NCBI GenBank assembly: GCA_009836625.1
Contig: VXVC01000006.1
Location: 110,965-174,964 of the forward strand
DNA: 64,000 nucleotides
Direction: 5' to 3'
DNA from: Holophagales bacterium
GTDB lineage: Bacteria; Acidobacteriota; Thermoanaerobaculia; Multivoradales; Multivoraceae
Every line of letters starts with the position of its first letter. The first letter of the stretch is position 1. The notes beneath the pieces were generated by a model. The model saw only the letters and a program-made list of their open reading frames with translations. It was not told the origin of the DNA and made no database searches. Made by a program: the position numbers and the translations under genes. Below are positions 48,799-58,963 of the stretch, piece after piece.

Positions 48799-51684
48799 AT
48801 GCAAACCTCCAACGCCACACATCGGGCCGCCGTTTGGGCGGTCGCACTCCTGGCGCTCCCCGCCGCACCGGCGACCGTCCGCGCCTCGGACGGCGCTCTC
48901 GACGAGAGCACGTTCCTGGAACGAACCCGGCGCCTGATCTACGAGGGCAAGCGCTCGGGCGAGGGCTACTTCTCCAGTGACGGCCGGCTCCTCGTGTTCC
49001 AGAGCGAGCGGCGACCCGAGAATCCGTTCTACCAGATCTACCTGCTCGATCTGGCCACCGGCGACACCCGCGAGGTCTCGACCGGAATCGGCAAGACCAC
49101 CTGCGCCTTCATTCGCCCGGACGGGACGGAGATCCTGTACGGATCGACCCATCACGACCCCCGCTCGGCCGACCTGCAGCAACAGGAACTCGACTTCCGC
49201 GCCTCGGGCCAGGAACGACGCTACGCCTGGGACTACGACCCGGAGATGGACATCTACGCCGTGGCGATGGCCGGCGGCGAGCCGCGGCGGCTGACGGACG
49301 CGCGCGGCTACGACGCCGAGGGCGCCTACTCGCCGAACGGCGAGTGGATCGTCTTCGCCTCCACGCGAGACGCCTTCAACCGGGAACTCTCCGAGCGCGA
49401 ATCGAACCTGCTCGAGGTCGATCCCGCCTACTTCGGCGAGATCTACGTCATGCGCGCCGACGGCAGCGAACAGACCCGGCTCACGAACGTGCCCGGATAC
49501 GACGGCGGCCCCTTCTTCTTCGCCGACGGTTCCCGCATCGTCTGGCGACGCTTCAGCGAGGACGGCCTGATCGCCGACGTCTGGTCGATGAACCCCGACG
49601 GGTCGGACCAGCGACAGTTGACGGACTTCGGCGCGATGAGCTGGGCCCCGTACCAGCACCCCTCGGGCGACTACATCCTCTTCGCCTCGAACAAGCTCGG
49701 GTTCGAGAACTTCGAGGTCTTCATCGTCGACACGGAAGGCACGAAACAACCGGTCAGAGTCACCTACACGGACCGCTTCGACGGCCTGCCCGTTCCGTCG
49801 CCGGACGGCCGCCAGCTCGTCTGGACTTCCAGCCGCCACGGCGGCGACGGCGGCCAGCTCTACATCGCCGACTGGAACCACGAGGCAGCGCTCGCGGCTC
49901 TCGCCGCCTCGCCGGAGCGCGAAGCCTCCGGCCCGCCGGCCGATCCGCGATCCGCGCTCGAAAGCCACGTGACGACCCTCGCGTCACCCGAGTTCGGCGG
50001 CCGGCTGACGGGCACGGAAGGCGAGCAGCGGGCCGCCGCCTACCTGGTCGAGCAGCTCGCCGCGCTCGACGCCGAGCCGCTGCCCGGCGAAGACGACCTG
50101 CTGCTCGACTTCGAGTTCACGTCCGGCGCCCGCGACACGGGCTCGACGATCCGGATCGAGACCGAGGACGGCGCCGCCGCGTTCAGCGACCACACCCGGA
50201 TCCAGGCCCTCGGCTTCTCCGACTCGACGGAAGTCGAAGGCGAGGCCGTGTTCGCCGGCTACGGCATCCGCGTGCCGGACTCCCAGGACTTCGGCTACGA
50301 CAGCTATGCCACACTCGACGTCAGCGGCAGGATCGCCGTCGTCCTGCGCTACGTCCCCGAGGATCTCGAGGGCGAGCCGCGGGCGACCCTCAACCGCTAC
50401 TCGGGCCTCCGTTACAAGGCGCTGACGGCGCGCGAGGCGGGCGCCGTGGGGCTCCTCGTGCTGACCGGTCCGCGCTCGCCCAACGCCGGCGAGACGATCC
50501 CCATGGCCTTCGACACTGCCGCAGCCGGCTCCGGCGTCGCCGCCGCCAGCATCGGCGCCGAGGTCGCGAACGCGCTGTTCGCCAGCACCGGCCGTGAACT
50601 CGAGGAGATCCAGAAGAGCTTCGACGACGGCAACCCGCACAACGCGGGGTTCGAGCTTCCGGGCGTACGCGTCACCCTGAACACGGCGATCGAGCGGGAG
50701 CGGAGCACGGCGCGGAACGTGGTCGCCGTACTTCCCGGCGGCAAGGCCGAAAGCCTCGCCAAACCGTGGGTCGTCATCGGCGCCCACTACGACCACCTCG
50801 GCCGGGGCCGCGGCGGCAACTCGCTGGCACGGCCGGACGAGAAGGACGCCATTCACCTCGGCGCCGACGACAACGCCTCGGGCACGGCGGCGGTGCTCGC
50901 GGCCGCGCGCCAGTTGCGCGAGATGGGCCACGACCGGAACGTCGCGCTCGCCTTCTGGTCGGGCGAGGAGCTGGGGTTGCTGGGCTCGGCGGACTTCGTC
51001 GACGACGCCGTGATTCCGGCCGACCAGATCGCGGCCTACGTGAACCTCGACATGGTCGGCCGGGTCCGCGGCAACCGGCTGACCGTCCAGGCGGTCGGCT
51101 CCAGTCCCGCCTGGACGGGGCTGGTCGAAGCCGCCAACGTCCCGGTGGGCTTCGATCTCGGCATGCAGACCGACCCGTACCTGCCGACCGACACGTCGAG
51201 CTTCAACAGCGCCGGCGTTCCGACCGTCAACCTGTTCAGCGGCTCCCACGAGGACTACCACCGGCCGACCGACACGCCGGACCGCATCAACTACGACGAC
51301 CTGGAGCGCGTGGCCCGCTTCGCTGCTCTGCTCACCCGCCGCGCCGCGAACCAGGCCGAGCCGCTCGAGTTCGTCAAGGTGGAGCGGACCCTCCAACAGG
51401 GCGGCAGCCGCGACACCGTGCGGGCGTACACCGGCACGATCCCCGACTACGCGAGCGAGGTGGAAGGTCTGCTGCTGGGCGGCGTGATGGAGGGCGGCCC
51501 GGCCGCCGAAGCCGGTCTTGAGGCCGGCGACGTGATCGTCGAGTTCGCCGGCCAGACGATTGCCAACATCTACGACTACACCTACGCCCTCGACGCCGTG
51601 AAGGTCGACGAACCGATCGAAGTCGTCTACATGCGCGACGGCGAACGTCACACGACGACGCTGACGCCCAGAGCCAGACGATGA
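48799..51684 (+). CDS. Exported TolB-like propeller, M28 peptidase and PDZ fusion protein
   Basis: This 961-residue protein has a signal peptide, then a PD40/TolB-like propeller at about residues 45-360 (repeats such as RADGSEQTRLTNVPG and NPDGSDQRQLTDFG). An M28 zinc aminopeptidase with a PA-type insert spans about residues 385-850; its metal ligands lie in HYDHLG, GADDNASGT, SGEELGLLGS, NLDMVGR and DYHRPTDTP. A PDZ domain follows at about residues 880-955 (GGPAAEAGLEAGDVIVEF). It likely degrades peptides outside the inner membrane, with the propeller and PDZ handling the substrate. It is divergent from the symporter and shares the palindromic promoter region. Confidence 0.92.
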   Translation: MQTSNATHRAAVWAVALLALPAAPATVRASDGALDESTFLERTRRLIYEGKRSGEGYFSSDGRLLVFQSERRPENPFYQIYLLDLATGDTREVSTGIGKTTCAFIRPDGTEILYGSTHHDPRSADLQQQELDFRASGQERRYAWDYDPEMDIYAVAMAGGEPRRLTDARGYDAEGAYSPNGEWIVFASTRDAFNRELSERESNLLEVDPAYFGEIYVMRADGSEQTRLTNVPGYDGGPFFFADGSRIVWRRFSEDGLIADVWSMNPDGSDQRQLTDFGAMSWAPYQHPSGDYILFASNKLGFENFEVFIVDTEGTKQPVRVTYTDRFDGLPVPSPDGRQLVWTSSRHGGDGGQLYIADWNHEAALAALAASPEREASGPPADPRSALESHVTTLASPEFGGRLTGTEGEQRAAAYLVEQLAALDAEPLPGEDDLLLDFEFTSGARDTGSTIRIETEDGAAAFSDHTRIQALGFSDSTEVEGEAVFAGYGIRVPDSQDFGYDSYATLDVSGRIAVVLRYVPEDLEGEPRATLNRYSGLRYKALTAREAGAVGLLVLTGPRSPNAGETIPMAFDTAAAGSGVAAASIGAEVANALFASTGRELEEIQKSFDDGNPHNAGFELPGVRVTLNTAIERERSTARNVVAVLPGGKAESLAKPWVVIGAHYDHLGRGRGGNSLARPDEKDAIHLGADDNASGTAAVLAAARQLREMGHDRNVALAFWSGEELGLLGSADFVDDAVIPADQIAAYVNLDMVGRVRGNRLTVQAVGSSPAWTGLVEAANVPVGFDLGMQTDPYLPTDTSSFNSAGVPTVNLFSGSHEDYHRPTDTPDRINYDDLERVARFAALLTRRAANQAEPLEFVKVERTLQQGGSRDTVRAYTGTIPDYASEVEGLLLGGVMEGGPAAEAGLEAGDVIVEFAGQTIANIYDYTYALDAVKVDEPIEVVYMRDGERHTTTLTPRARR

Positions 51685-51749
51685 CCAGCGCGAGGCGTTG
51701 AACCGTCAAGCCCCGAAGACCACAGCCACACTCTCAGGGAGTCGCCCCC

Positions 51750-53081
51750 ATGATCCTCGACCAACGTAGCCGTGTCCCGGTGCTGTCCGCCGCCGCGTTC
51801 CTCCTCGCCGGCCTGTTCGCCGGCACCGCAGCGGCCGCCCCGCCGACCACGGCGGCCGACCAGGCGGCGCCGTCTCCGCTGCCGATCGCCGAACCGGAGA
51901 GCGCCGGCATGTCGAGTGAGCGGCTCGAGCGACTCTCCGAGGCGGTCGGCGCCTACATCGACCGGGGGCAGGTCGCCGGCACGGTGACCCTCGTCGCGCG
52001 CCGCGGCAAGGTCGTCCACTTTGAGGCCCAGGGGGAACGCTGGCCCGAGGAAGGCGCCCCGATGACCCGGGACACGATCTTCCGGATCGCCTCGATGACC
52101 AAGCCGATCGCTTCCGTCGCGCTGATGACGCAGTACGAGGAGGGCCGGTTCCAGCTTCGCGATCCGATCGCGAAGTACCTGCCCGAGTTCGCCGAAATGC
52201 AGGTCGCGACGGTGCCCGACGCCGACGAGTACCTGGGCGCCCCTTACAAGCTCATCCAGGCCGCGCGGCCGATCACGGTCCAGCACATCCTGACCCACAC
52301 GGCCGGCTTCGCGAACAGCTACCGCGGGCTGCTCGGTGCCGAGTACGCGAAGCTGCGCAACAACCGGGACCCCGAGTGGACGGTCGGCGACTTCGTCACC
52401 GCCCTCGCCGAGCTGCCGCTCGAGTTCCACCCCGGCGACGCCTGGCAGTACGGCCCGTCGGTCGACGTCGTCGGTCGGATGGTCGAGGTGCTGTCGGGCC
52501 AGACCCTGGACGAGTACCTGAAGGCACGCATCTTCGGGCCGCTGGGCATGGTCGACACGTACTTCTACCTGCCCGAGTCGAAGGTCGGCCGCTTCGCCGC
52601 GCTCTACCGGCCGGGCGAGGACGGCAGGATCGTTCTCACCGAGGCGCCGGACGTGAACGCCCGGCACGTACGCGAGCCCCACAGGTACTTCAGCGGCTCC
52701 GGCGGCCTCGTCTCCACCGCGGCCGACTACTACCGCTTCCACCAGATGATGCTGAACGGCGGCGAGCTGGACGGCGAGCGCATTCTCGGCCGCAAGACGG
52801 TCGAACTGATGACGTCGAACCACACCGGCGATCACGGCCTCTGGCTGCGCGGTCCCGGCTACGGCTTCGGCCTCGGCTACAGCGTGGTGACCGACAAGGG
52901 CGCCTCGGCGATGCCGGCGTCGGTCGGCTCCTACTCCTGGGGCGGCGCGTTCTGCACCGTGTTCTGGGTCGATCCCGAGGAGGAACTGATCGGCATCCTG
53001 ATGACCCAGGTCCGGCCCTACACCCACCTGAACATCCGCCAGGATCTGCAGAGCCTGACCTACCAGGCCATCGTCGACTAG
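51750..53081 (+). CDS. Exported beta-lactamase-family serine hydrolase (class C-like)
   Basis: This 443-residue protein has a signal peptide (LSAAAFLLAGLFAGTAAAA). The penicillin-binding fold carries the SxxK motif as S115-K118 (IASMTKPIAS). A YGPS near residue 230 stands in for the YxN motif, and a late glycine-rich SYSWGGAF replaces KTG. This set is typical of EstB/AmpC-like esterases and D-aminopeptidases rather than true beta-lactamases. AGGGAG lies before the ATG. It is 65 bases after the M28 gene; co-transcription is possible. Confidence 0.9.
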   Translation: MILDQRSRVPVLSAAAFLLAGLFAGTAAAAPPTTAADQAAPSPLPIAEPESAGMSSERLERLSEAVGAYIDRGQVAGTVTLVARRGKVVHFEAQGERWPEEGAPMTRDTIFRIASMTKPIASVALMTQYEEGRFQLRDPIAKYLPEFAEMQVATVPDADEYLGAPYKLIQAARPITVQHILTHTAGFANSYRGLLGAEYAKLRNNRDPEWTVGDFVTALAELPLEFHPGDAWQYGPSVDVVGRMVEVLSGQTLDEYLKARIFGPLGMVDTYFYLPESKVGRFAALYRPGEDGRIVLTEAPDVNARHVREPHRYFSGSGGLVSTAADYYRFHQMMLNGGELDGERILGRKTVELMTSNHTGDHGLWLRGPGYGFGLGYSVVTDKGASAMPASVGSYSWGGAFCTVFWVDPEEELIGILMTQVRPYTHLNIRQDLQSLTYQAIVD

Positions 53082-53104
53082 CGCCGTCGGACTCGGGGAA
53101 TCCG

Positions 53105-53914
53105 GTGGTGACCTGGGCGATCGGCGACGTCCACGGCTGCTTCCGGACTCTGGAGGCCCTGATCGGCCGCATGGAACTCGACGTCCGGAGGGACCGCCTC
53201 TGGATGGTGGGCGATCTCGTCAACAGAGGGCCGTGCTCGCTCAACGTGCTCCGCTGGGCCCGCGCCATTGAGGACGAGATGGGCGATCGCTTTCAGGTCG
53301 TCCTCGGCAACCACGACCTGCACCTGGTCGCCCGCCACCTGGGGGTCGCCGCCGCGAGACCACGCGACACCCTGAAGAAGGCACTCAAGGCGAAGGACGC
53401 GCCGGAACTGGTCGACTGGCTGCGCCGGCGGCCCTTCGTCCACTTCGAACAGGTCGCGGGACGCGACTACGTCCTCGTTCACGCGGGCCTGCGGCCGGGG
53501 TGGTCGCCGGAGGACGTCCTCGAAGCGGCCGGGCGGCTCGAACGAAGGCTCCGGGGCTCCGAAGCGAAGCGCCTGCTGCGCCGCCGGAACAGGAAGTCGC
53601 TGGTGGCGTTCACCCGCATGCGGATGCTCGACGGGAAGGGCCGGCCCGACGACTACAGCGGCCCGCTGACGGACGCGCCCTCGGGACTCAAGCCGTGGTT
53701 TCGCGTCGTGCCCCGCGGTTGTCCGGAACACACGATCGTCTGCGGCCACTGGGCCGCTCTCGGACTGCTTCTCGAGGAGGACCTCATCGCTCTCGACAGC
53801 GGGTGCGTCTGGGGCGGTAGCCTGACGGCCGTACGCCTAGACGATGCTCGCGTGCTTCAGGAGAAGGTGATCGATCGAAACCCGGAAACCAACCGGACTC
53901 TGCGTTCGTTGTAA
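53105..53914 (+). CDS. ApaH-like metallophosphatase (diadenosine tetraphosphatase type)
   Basis: This 269-residue calcineurin-like phosphoesterase matches symmetric Ap4A hydrolase, which splits diadenosine tetraphosphate into two ADP. The metal-site motifs are all present: GDVHGCFRTLEALI, MVGDLVNRGP, VLGNHDLHL, VLVHAGLRPGW and VCGHWAALG. Two GTG codons (53105 and 53108) can start it. The protein is near the family's usual size. The gene follows the serine hydrolase by 23 bases. The symbol apaH is probable, but related phosphatases cannot be excluded. Confidence 0.88.
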   Translation: MVTWAIGDVHGCFRTLEALIGRMELDVRRDRLWMVGDLVNRGPCSLNVLRWARAIEDEMGDRFQVVLGNHDLHLVARHLGVAAARPRDTLKKALKAKDAPELVDWLRRRPFVHFEQVAGRDYVLVHAGLRPGWSPEDVLEAAGRLERRLRGSEAKRLLRRRNRKSLVAFTRMRMLDGKGRPDDYSGPLTDAPSGLKPWFRVVPRGCPEHTIVCGHWAALGLLLEEDLIALDSGCVWGGSLTAVRLDDARVLQEKVIDRNPETNRTLRSL

Positions 53915-53917
53915 CCA

Positions 53918-54295
53918 ATGAAGACTCCCGAACGGTCTGGGGCGCCGGACCGGGAAGAGGCGACCAGGAAGATGAAGGACGCATACGCGATCTCCCGCAT
54001 CCTGCTGGCGGACGTCTACGACGCGACCGCCGAGCCGGAGTCCGCCCCTGCGCCGCCGCGGCAACGCCTGCGCCGGCTTGCCCTGACGCTTTCGACACTG
54101 CTGTTCGCGGCGGCTCACGCGTCGCCGGAGCGGCGCGGTGCGTCCGACGAGGCCCTCGACCGGTTGAACGAGATGACCTCGACGATCGAGGCCTGCCAGG
54201 ACGGCGGCGTGCTGTCGCCAGCCGAAGCGGAGCGCCTGCGCCAGATGAGCGAGGCGCTCGATCGCAGCCTCCGCGACGACGGCACTGCCGTCTGA
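53918..54295 (+). CDS. Small hypothetical protein
   Basis: This 125-residue protein starts 3 bases after the ApaH-like gene and has no clear Shine-Dalgarno sequence. It has a charged N-terminus, one weak hydrophobic stretch (LALTLSTLLFAAAHA, about residues 54-68) and an acidic helical end (LSPAEAERLRQMSEALDRSL). I do not recognise the family. The tight spacing and lack of a competing frame support it as real, but antisense open frames are common in this GC-rich DNA. Confidence 0.5.
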   Translation: MKTPERSGAPDREEATRKMKDAYAISRILLADVYDATAEPESAPAPPRQRLRRLALTLSTLLFAAAHASPERRGASDEALDRLNEMTSTIEACQDGGVLSPAEAERLRQMSEALDRSLRDDGTAV

Positions 54296-54327
54296 CGCGG
54301 CAGACTCGGCTGGCTACGTCCTGCGGG

Positions 54328-55719
54328 TCAAGCTCCAAGCCCGAGGCGGCGCGGCAGCTCCCGGGTCATCAGCTCCTCGACATGGGAGCGGCTCGAGCCC
54401 AGCGCCACGACGTCGAACTTGCCGAACTCCTCCAGCGGTCCCACGTTGTAGAGCAGGTACCGGCCAGCCTCTGAGCCGCGGTCACGCACGGTGTCGCCGA
54501 ACCGCGCCAGGAGCTGCCGGAAGGTGGTTCCCACAAGTTCCGGGTGAACGAAGGCCTGCGCCCGGTACGGCGGGCGGCCACCCGGGTAGAGCCTGTCGAC
54601 CAGGTTCATCGGGGTGCTGGTGCCGCCCCAGCGTCCGTTGCACTCCGTGAACACGACCCGCCCATCCGGCAGCACCAGGTGGTCGAACGAACACCGACCG
54701 ACGTAACCCAGGCGTTGAAGGGCGACCGCTACCTGGCCTGACTGGGAAACGACCCGCTCCTCCACTTCCACCGCCAGCCCGCTCGGCCGGCTGCCGACGA
54801 AGACGCCCTCCTCACCTGCCAGTATCTGCTCGTAGACACCGCCGAGAATCGGCTCACCACCACCGAACGGCGGCAGCCACCACTGGGTCGAAGGCGACGA
54901 CGTCGCCGGCTCCCAGCACACCGCGAGCACGTCCTCGTCGCCCTCCCAGCCGGTCCTCTCGAGGAAACCGCGGACGATCTCCAGGACCCCCGGGAACCCG
55001 TGGTGACGGATCGCCGAGGACTCGAACACCTCGTTGCCCATCGCCGAAGCGCAACGCAACCGCTTGAGCGCCACGGAAGGGCCCGCTTCCGAGAGTTCGA
55101 GCAGCGCCCGGGCCAGCGCTTCCGCCGAAGCCGACCGGCGGCTCTCGGGCAGGAAGCCGGGACCAAGGACCGCGGTGACGAGGTCCTCGAAGTTCGCCTT
55201 GTCGTTGGCGATCCAGGTCACCGGCGGCGGCGGCGCCAGCACACGCACCCGGGCGGCGGTTGCGGCGGCAACGGCCGCCGCGAGGTCCCAGATCGCCTCG
55301 GTGCCGAGAAAGGGTTCGACGACCAGGCCGTCACGGCGGGCTAGCGTTCTCAGCCGGTCCAGGAGCGCGTGGTTCTCCAGGCAGGCACGGGCGATCGCGA
55401 GCCGGTCGCCGACGGGGTCGACGGCCAGGAGTTCCACCGCGCCGAGGCCGAGGACTTCCCGGCAGTAGCGCTCGTAGCCGGCCGACGCGGGCGTCGAGGC
55501 GACATAGAAGTCGCCGCCCCGGGCCCGCAACCGGGCCCGGTGCTGGTAGTGCTCGACGCCGCTTACACCGTCCAGGAACGGAATCGCCGCGAAGTCGTCC
55601 AGATGAATGGCTCTGGTCCCCGCGTCGCTCACCCGGTAGCGAAGGGCCTCGAAGGGCCGGAGCCTCCGCTCGAGGTTGAGCCGGTCCCGGAACTCCGCCA
55701 CCGCGGCGTCGACGGTCAC
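54328..55719 (-). CDS. ATP-grasp ligase-like protein (PGM1-like)
   Basis: This 463-residue protein looks like a pre-ATP-grasp plus ATP-grasp enzyme of the type that joins a carboxylate to an amine. WIANDKANFEDLV (about residue 165) opens the ATP-grasp part. The metal-binding end is FTECNGRWGGTSTPMNL (about residues 363-379), close to the ECN-R-GG pattern of peptide ligases such as PGM1. The GTG overlaps the menE stop as GTGA, so it is the last gene of the menaquinone operon. No function in menaquinone synthesis is known for such enzymes; it may modify a quinone precursor or be unrelated. Confidence 0.75.
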   Translation of the reverse strand: MTVDAAVAEFRDRLNLERRLRPFEALRYRVSDAGTRAIHLDDFAAIPFLDGVSGVEHYQHRARLRARGGDFYVASTPASAGYERYCREVLGLGAVELLAVDPVGDRLAIARACLENHALLDRLRTLARRDGLVVEPFLGTEAIWDLAAAVAAATAARVRVLAPPPPVTWIANDKANFEDLVTAVLGPGFLPESRRSASAEALARALLELSEAGPSVALKRLRCASAMGNEVFESSAIRHHGFPGVLEIVRGFLERTGWEGDEDVLAVCWEPATSSPSTQWWLPPFGGGEPILGGVYEQILAGEEGVFVGSRPSGLAVEVEERVVSQSGQVAVALQRLGYVGRCSFDHLVLPDGRVVFTECNGRWGGTSTPMNLVDRLYPGGRPPYRAQAFVHPELVGTTFRQLLARFGDTVRDRGSEAGRYLLYNVGPLEEFGKFDVVALGSSRSHVEELMTRELPRRLGLGA

Positions 55720-57122
55720 CGGTCAGCCTCCCCGGCCCGCGAGCTCGGTGACTCGACCAGGAGGCGAGCACAGGCAGTTCGGTCCACCTTGCCCGAAGCG
55801 GCCACGGGCAACCGATCCACGACACTCCAGCACCGCGGCCGCTTGAACCCGGCGAGACGTCCGCCCAGGTGCCGCCCGAGTCCGGCCAGCCCGCCAAGCG
55901 CCTCGAAGCCGACGGTCGGCACCAGGACGGCGCCCACGCGCTCGCCCCACTCCTCGTCCTCCAGACCGACCACGCAGGCGTCCGCCGCGCCGGGCCACTC
56001 CACGACGGCCGCTTCGACTTCCGCCGGATCGACGTTCTCTCCGCCGCTCACGATCCGGTCGGAACGGCGACCCACGACCCGGAGCCGGCCGTCCTCGCCG
56101 ATCGCGCCCAGGTCGCCCGTGTCGAACCACCCGTCCGCCTCGAAAGGCCGTTCGAGCGGCGCGCCGCATGCCGCGCCCAGATAGCCGTCGAACAGCACGT
56201 TGCTCCGCACCTGGATCGTGCCGGCGGACCCGTCTGGAGCCGCAACGCGCACCTCGACTCCGGGCAGCGGCGCACCCACGCCGCCCGGTGTCTCGTCCGG
56301 TCGCTCGGTCGCGACCTGGGAACAGGCCTCCGTCAGCCCGTAGGTCGCGAACACCGGCCAGGTACGTTCCCTTGCCCGCTCCATCAGGGCCTTGGGAGCG
56401 CGGGCGCCACCTACGAGCACGGCCCGCAGGCTCGACGGCGGGCGCCTGGTCGCCTGAAGCAGCCGCGCCAGCATCGTCGGCACGACGGACAGCAGCGTGA
56501 CCCGGTCGCGTTCGACGACCCTGAGGGTCTCGCCGGCCTCGAAGTTCCCGCACGCGCGGCGTCCGCCCACGACCACCGCCCGTCGCGCATGGAGACAACG
56601 GACGACGATCATCAGGCCGCCCACGTGAGCCGTTGGCAGGCTCAGCAGCCAGCGGTCGTCGGCGCGCCAACCCATGACCCGCGCGTGCGCGTGCGCCGAG
56701 GCGCGGAGCGCTTCCCGACTGAGGACGGCGCCCCGGGGCTGACCCGTCGTGCCGGAAGTGAAGACGATTCCCGCGCCGCGCCTGACGCTCGGGTTGCCAG
56801 CCGCGGCAGTCGAGGGCACGGTTGCCAGCGCGCCGCCACTCTCAACGCAAACACTGGCCCCGGCCATCGCGATCGCCCGGTCGCGTTCGGCGCGGGTCCA
56901 GCGGGGATGGATCAGCACGAACGACACCCGGTCCTCCAGCAGCGCGAGAAGCGTGACGACTGTCCCGGGTCCCGCGCCGCCGACGACGGCGACCACCGGC
57001 GCCGTCAGGCCGTCCAGCCGCCGCCGCAAGGCGTTTCTCGTCCGATCCACCCGCTGAGCGAGCTCCCTCCAGCCGACCTCACGGCCGCCGTCGACCAGGG
57101 CCGGCCCGCGCGCTTCACGCAC
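55716..57122 (-). CDS. menE: o-Succinylbenzoate-CoA ligase
   Basis: MenE activates o-succinylbenzoate as the CoA thioester. The 468-residue protein is an acyl-adenylate-forming enzyme with the P-loop FTSGTTGQPRGAV, the motif ATYGLTEACSQV, GWFDTGDLG and the late catalytic lysine in PVAASGKVDRT. Its identity as MenE rests on the men cluster around it. The GTG start is 26 bases after menA, and the Shine-Dalgarno sequence is weak. It is coupled to the ATP-grasp gene. Confidence 0.93.
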   Translation of the reverse strand: MREARGPALVDGGREVGWRELAQRVDRTRNALRRRLDGLTAPVVAVVGGAGPGTVVTLLALLEDRVSFVLIHPRWTRAERDRAIAMAGASVCVESGGALATVPSTAAAGNPSVRRGAGIVFTSGTTGQPRGAVLSREALRASAHAHARVMGWRADDRWLLSLPTAHVGGLMIVVRCLHARRAVVVGGRRACGNFEAGETLRVVERDRVTLLSVVPTMLARLLQATRRPPSSLRAVLVGGARAPKALMERARERTWPVFATYGLTEACSQVATERPDETPGGVGAPLPGVEVRVAAPDGSAGTIQVRSNVLFDGYLGAACGAPLERPFEADGWFDTGDLGAIGEDGRLRVVGRRSDRIVSGGENVDPAEVEAAVVEWPGAADACVVGLEDEEWGERVGAVLVPTVGFEALGGLAGLGRHLGGRLAGFKRPRCWSVVDRLPVAASGKVDRTACARLLVESPSSRAGEADR

Positions 57123-57148
57123 TGCCGCTCGAACCGAGAGTTCGCCGC

Positions 57149-58072
57149 TCAGTTCCGCGCCCCCAGAAGGATGCCGATCGACAGAAGCACGCCGAACAGG
57201 AGGAGCAGGCGGGCGGTCGCCGCCAGCGCCACGTTGAGGACCGCGCCCTCACCACGCCACACGGATCGCAGCACGGCGACCGCGAACGGCAGGGCAAGCC
57301 ACGACAGCATGGGCCACGGACCAAGGACCGGCACTGTCGGCAAGACGGCGAGGAAGGCCACGCTGAGGAACGCCGCGTACTCGATCAGACCGAACCGGCG
57401 GCCAAACCGCACGATCAGGGTCCGTTTCCCGGCTGCGGCGTCCGTTTCCGCATCGCGGAGGTTGTTCGTGACGAGAATCGCAACGGACAGCGAGCCCACG
57501 GCAAGGCCGGCCCACCACACCGATGACGGCGCGGAGAGCGCCTGCACCCACGTCGTCCCGACGACCGCCGCGAAGCCGAAGAAGAGCAGCACGAACACGT
57601 CGCCCAGGCCGACGTAGGCGAGCGGCCAGGGACCGGCAGTGTAGAGCAGCCCGGAGGCAATCGCGACGGCGCCCACCGCGAGCACCGGCCAGCCGGCAAC
57701 TGACGCCAGGTAAAGGCCGCAAAGCACGGCCACTCCGAACGCGCACCAGGCCCCGCCCCACACCTCGCCGCGACCAAGCAGACCGGACTGGACCGCTCGC
57801 CGTGGACCGACGCGCTTCTCCGTGTCGGCGCCGCGGTCGAAGTCCAGCACGTCGTTCGACAGGTTCGTGCCGATCTGAAGGCCGAGCGCCGTCCCCAACG
57901 CAGCCAGCGCCGGACCCGGGCGCGAACCGCCCACCGACGCGGCGCACGCGGTCCCCACCAGCACCGGCGTCACGCCGGCCCAGAGCGTCTTCGGTCGGAC
58001 TGCCTCGAGCCAGGCGGCCAGCTTGCCCGGCCGATCGTCCCCGGTCGCCGGGCCGACCGAGCCCGGGCTCAT
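57149..58072 (-). CDS. menA: 1,4-Dihydroxy-2-naphthoate polyprenyltransferase
   Basis: MenA is a UbiA-type membrane enzyme that attaches the polyprenyl tail to dihydroxynaphthoate. The 307-residue protein has both aspartate motifs, [12 protein letters not shown] and NNLRDAETD, and about eight or nine helices. The start at the ATG at 58072 overlaps the menB stop (ATGA); the open frame further upstream is antisense to nothing useful and shows no membrane sequence. The prenyl donor presumably comes from the polyprenyl synthase gene at the right edge of the window. Confidence 0.95.
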   Translation of the reverse strand: MSPGSVGPATGDDRPGKLAAWLEAVRPKTLWAGVTPVLVGTACAASVGGSRPGPALAALGTALGLQIGTNLSNDVLDFDRGADTEKRVGPRRAVQSGLLGRGEVWGGAWCAFGVAVLCGLYLASVAGWPVLAVGAVAIASGLLYTAGPWPLAYVGLGDVFVLLFFGFAAVVGTTWVQALSAPSSVWWAGLAVGSLSVAILVTNNLRDAETDAAAGKRTLIVRFGRRFGLIEYAAFLSVAFLAVLPTVPVLGPWPMLSWLALPFAVAVLRSVWRGEGAVLNVALAATARLLLLFGVLLSIGILLGARN

Positions 58073-58917
58073 GGGTAGCGCTGGAACTTCGAGAAGTCCG
58101 GCTTCCGCTTTTCCAGGAACGCCTGCCGGCCCTCCTGCCCCTCCTGCGTCATGTAGAACAGCAGGGTCGCGTTCCCCGCCAGCTCCTGCAGGCCGGCCTG
58201 GCCGTCGCAGTCCGCGTTCATCGCCGCCTTCAGGCAGCGGAGCGCCATTGGGCTGTTGGCCAGCATCTCCCGGCACCACTGGAGGGTTTCCTGCTCGAGC
58301 CGCTCGAGCGGCACGACCGTGTTGACGAGACCCATGTCCAGCGCCTGCCGGGCGTTGTACTGGCGGCACAGGAACCAGATCTCCCGCGCCTTCTTCTGGC
58401 CCACGATCCGCGCCATGTACGAAGCACCGTAGCCGCCGTCGAAGCTGCCCACCCGCGGCCCGGTCTGGCCGAAGCGGGCGTTGTCGGCGGCGATCGTCAG
58501 GTCGCAGACCATGTGCAGCACGTGGCCGCCGCCGATCGCGTAGCCGGCGACCATCGCCACGACCGGCTTGGGCAACGTGCGGATCTGGCGTTGCAGGTCG
58601 AGGACGTTCAGGCGCGGCACGCCGTCGTCGCCGACGTAGCCGGCATCGCCCCGGATGCGCTGATCGCCGCCGGAACAGAAGGCGCTTCGCCCCTCGCCGG
58701 TCAGGATCACCGCGCCGACCTCGCCGTCATCGCGGGCCACGTCCACCGCCGCGCTCATCTCCTGGACGGTCAGCGGCCGGAACGCGTTGCGCACCTCCGG
58801 CCGGTTGATCGTGATCTTGGCGATCCCCTCCGGCTCGCCGTCGACATAGGACTTCTCGTAGCGGATGTCCGTGTAGTCACCGCCACTCCGCCATTCCTGG
58901 TGCGATTCTCCGCTCAT
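58069..58917 (-). CDS. menB: 1,4-Dihydroxy-2-naphthoyl-CoA synthase
   Basis: MenB closes the second ring of the naphthoquinone. The 282-residue crotonase-fold protein has the characteristic [20 protein letters not shown] stretch, split across residues about 120-139, and [19 protein letters not shown], which separates MenB from ordinary hydratases. The ATG has AAGGAGG 9 bases upstream. There is a 46-base gap to menH, the largest in the operon, with no promoter sequence I could support. Confidence 0.97.
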   Translation of the reverse strand: MSGESHQEWRSGGDYTDIRYEKSYVDGEPEGIAKITINRPEVRNAFRPLTVQEMSAAVDVARDDGEVGAVILTGEGRSAFCSGGDQRIRGDAGYVGDDGVPRLNVLDLQRQIRTLPKPVVAMVAGYAIGGGHVLHMVCDLTIAADNARFGQTGPRVGSFDGGYGASYMARIVGQKKAREIWFLCRQYNARQALDMGLVNTVVPLERLEQETLQWCREMLANSPMALRCLKAAMNADCDGQAGLQELAGNATLLFYMTQEGQEGRQAFLEKRKPDFSKFQRYP

Positions 58918-58963
58918 CCCCCCACGCCTCCTTCGATCGGCGACACTACAACGGCCTGCGCCG

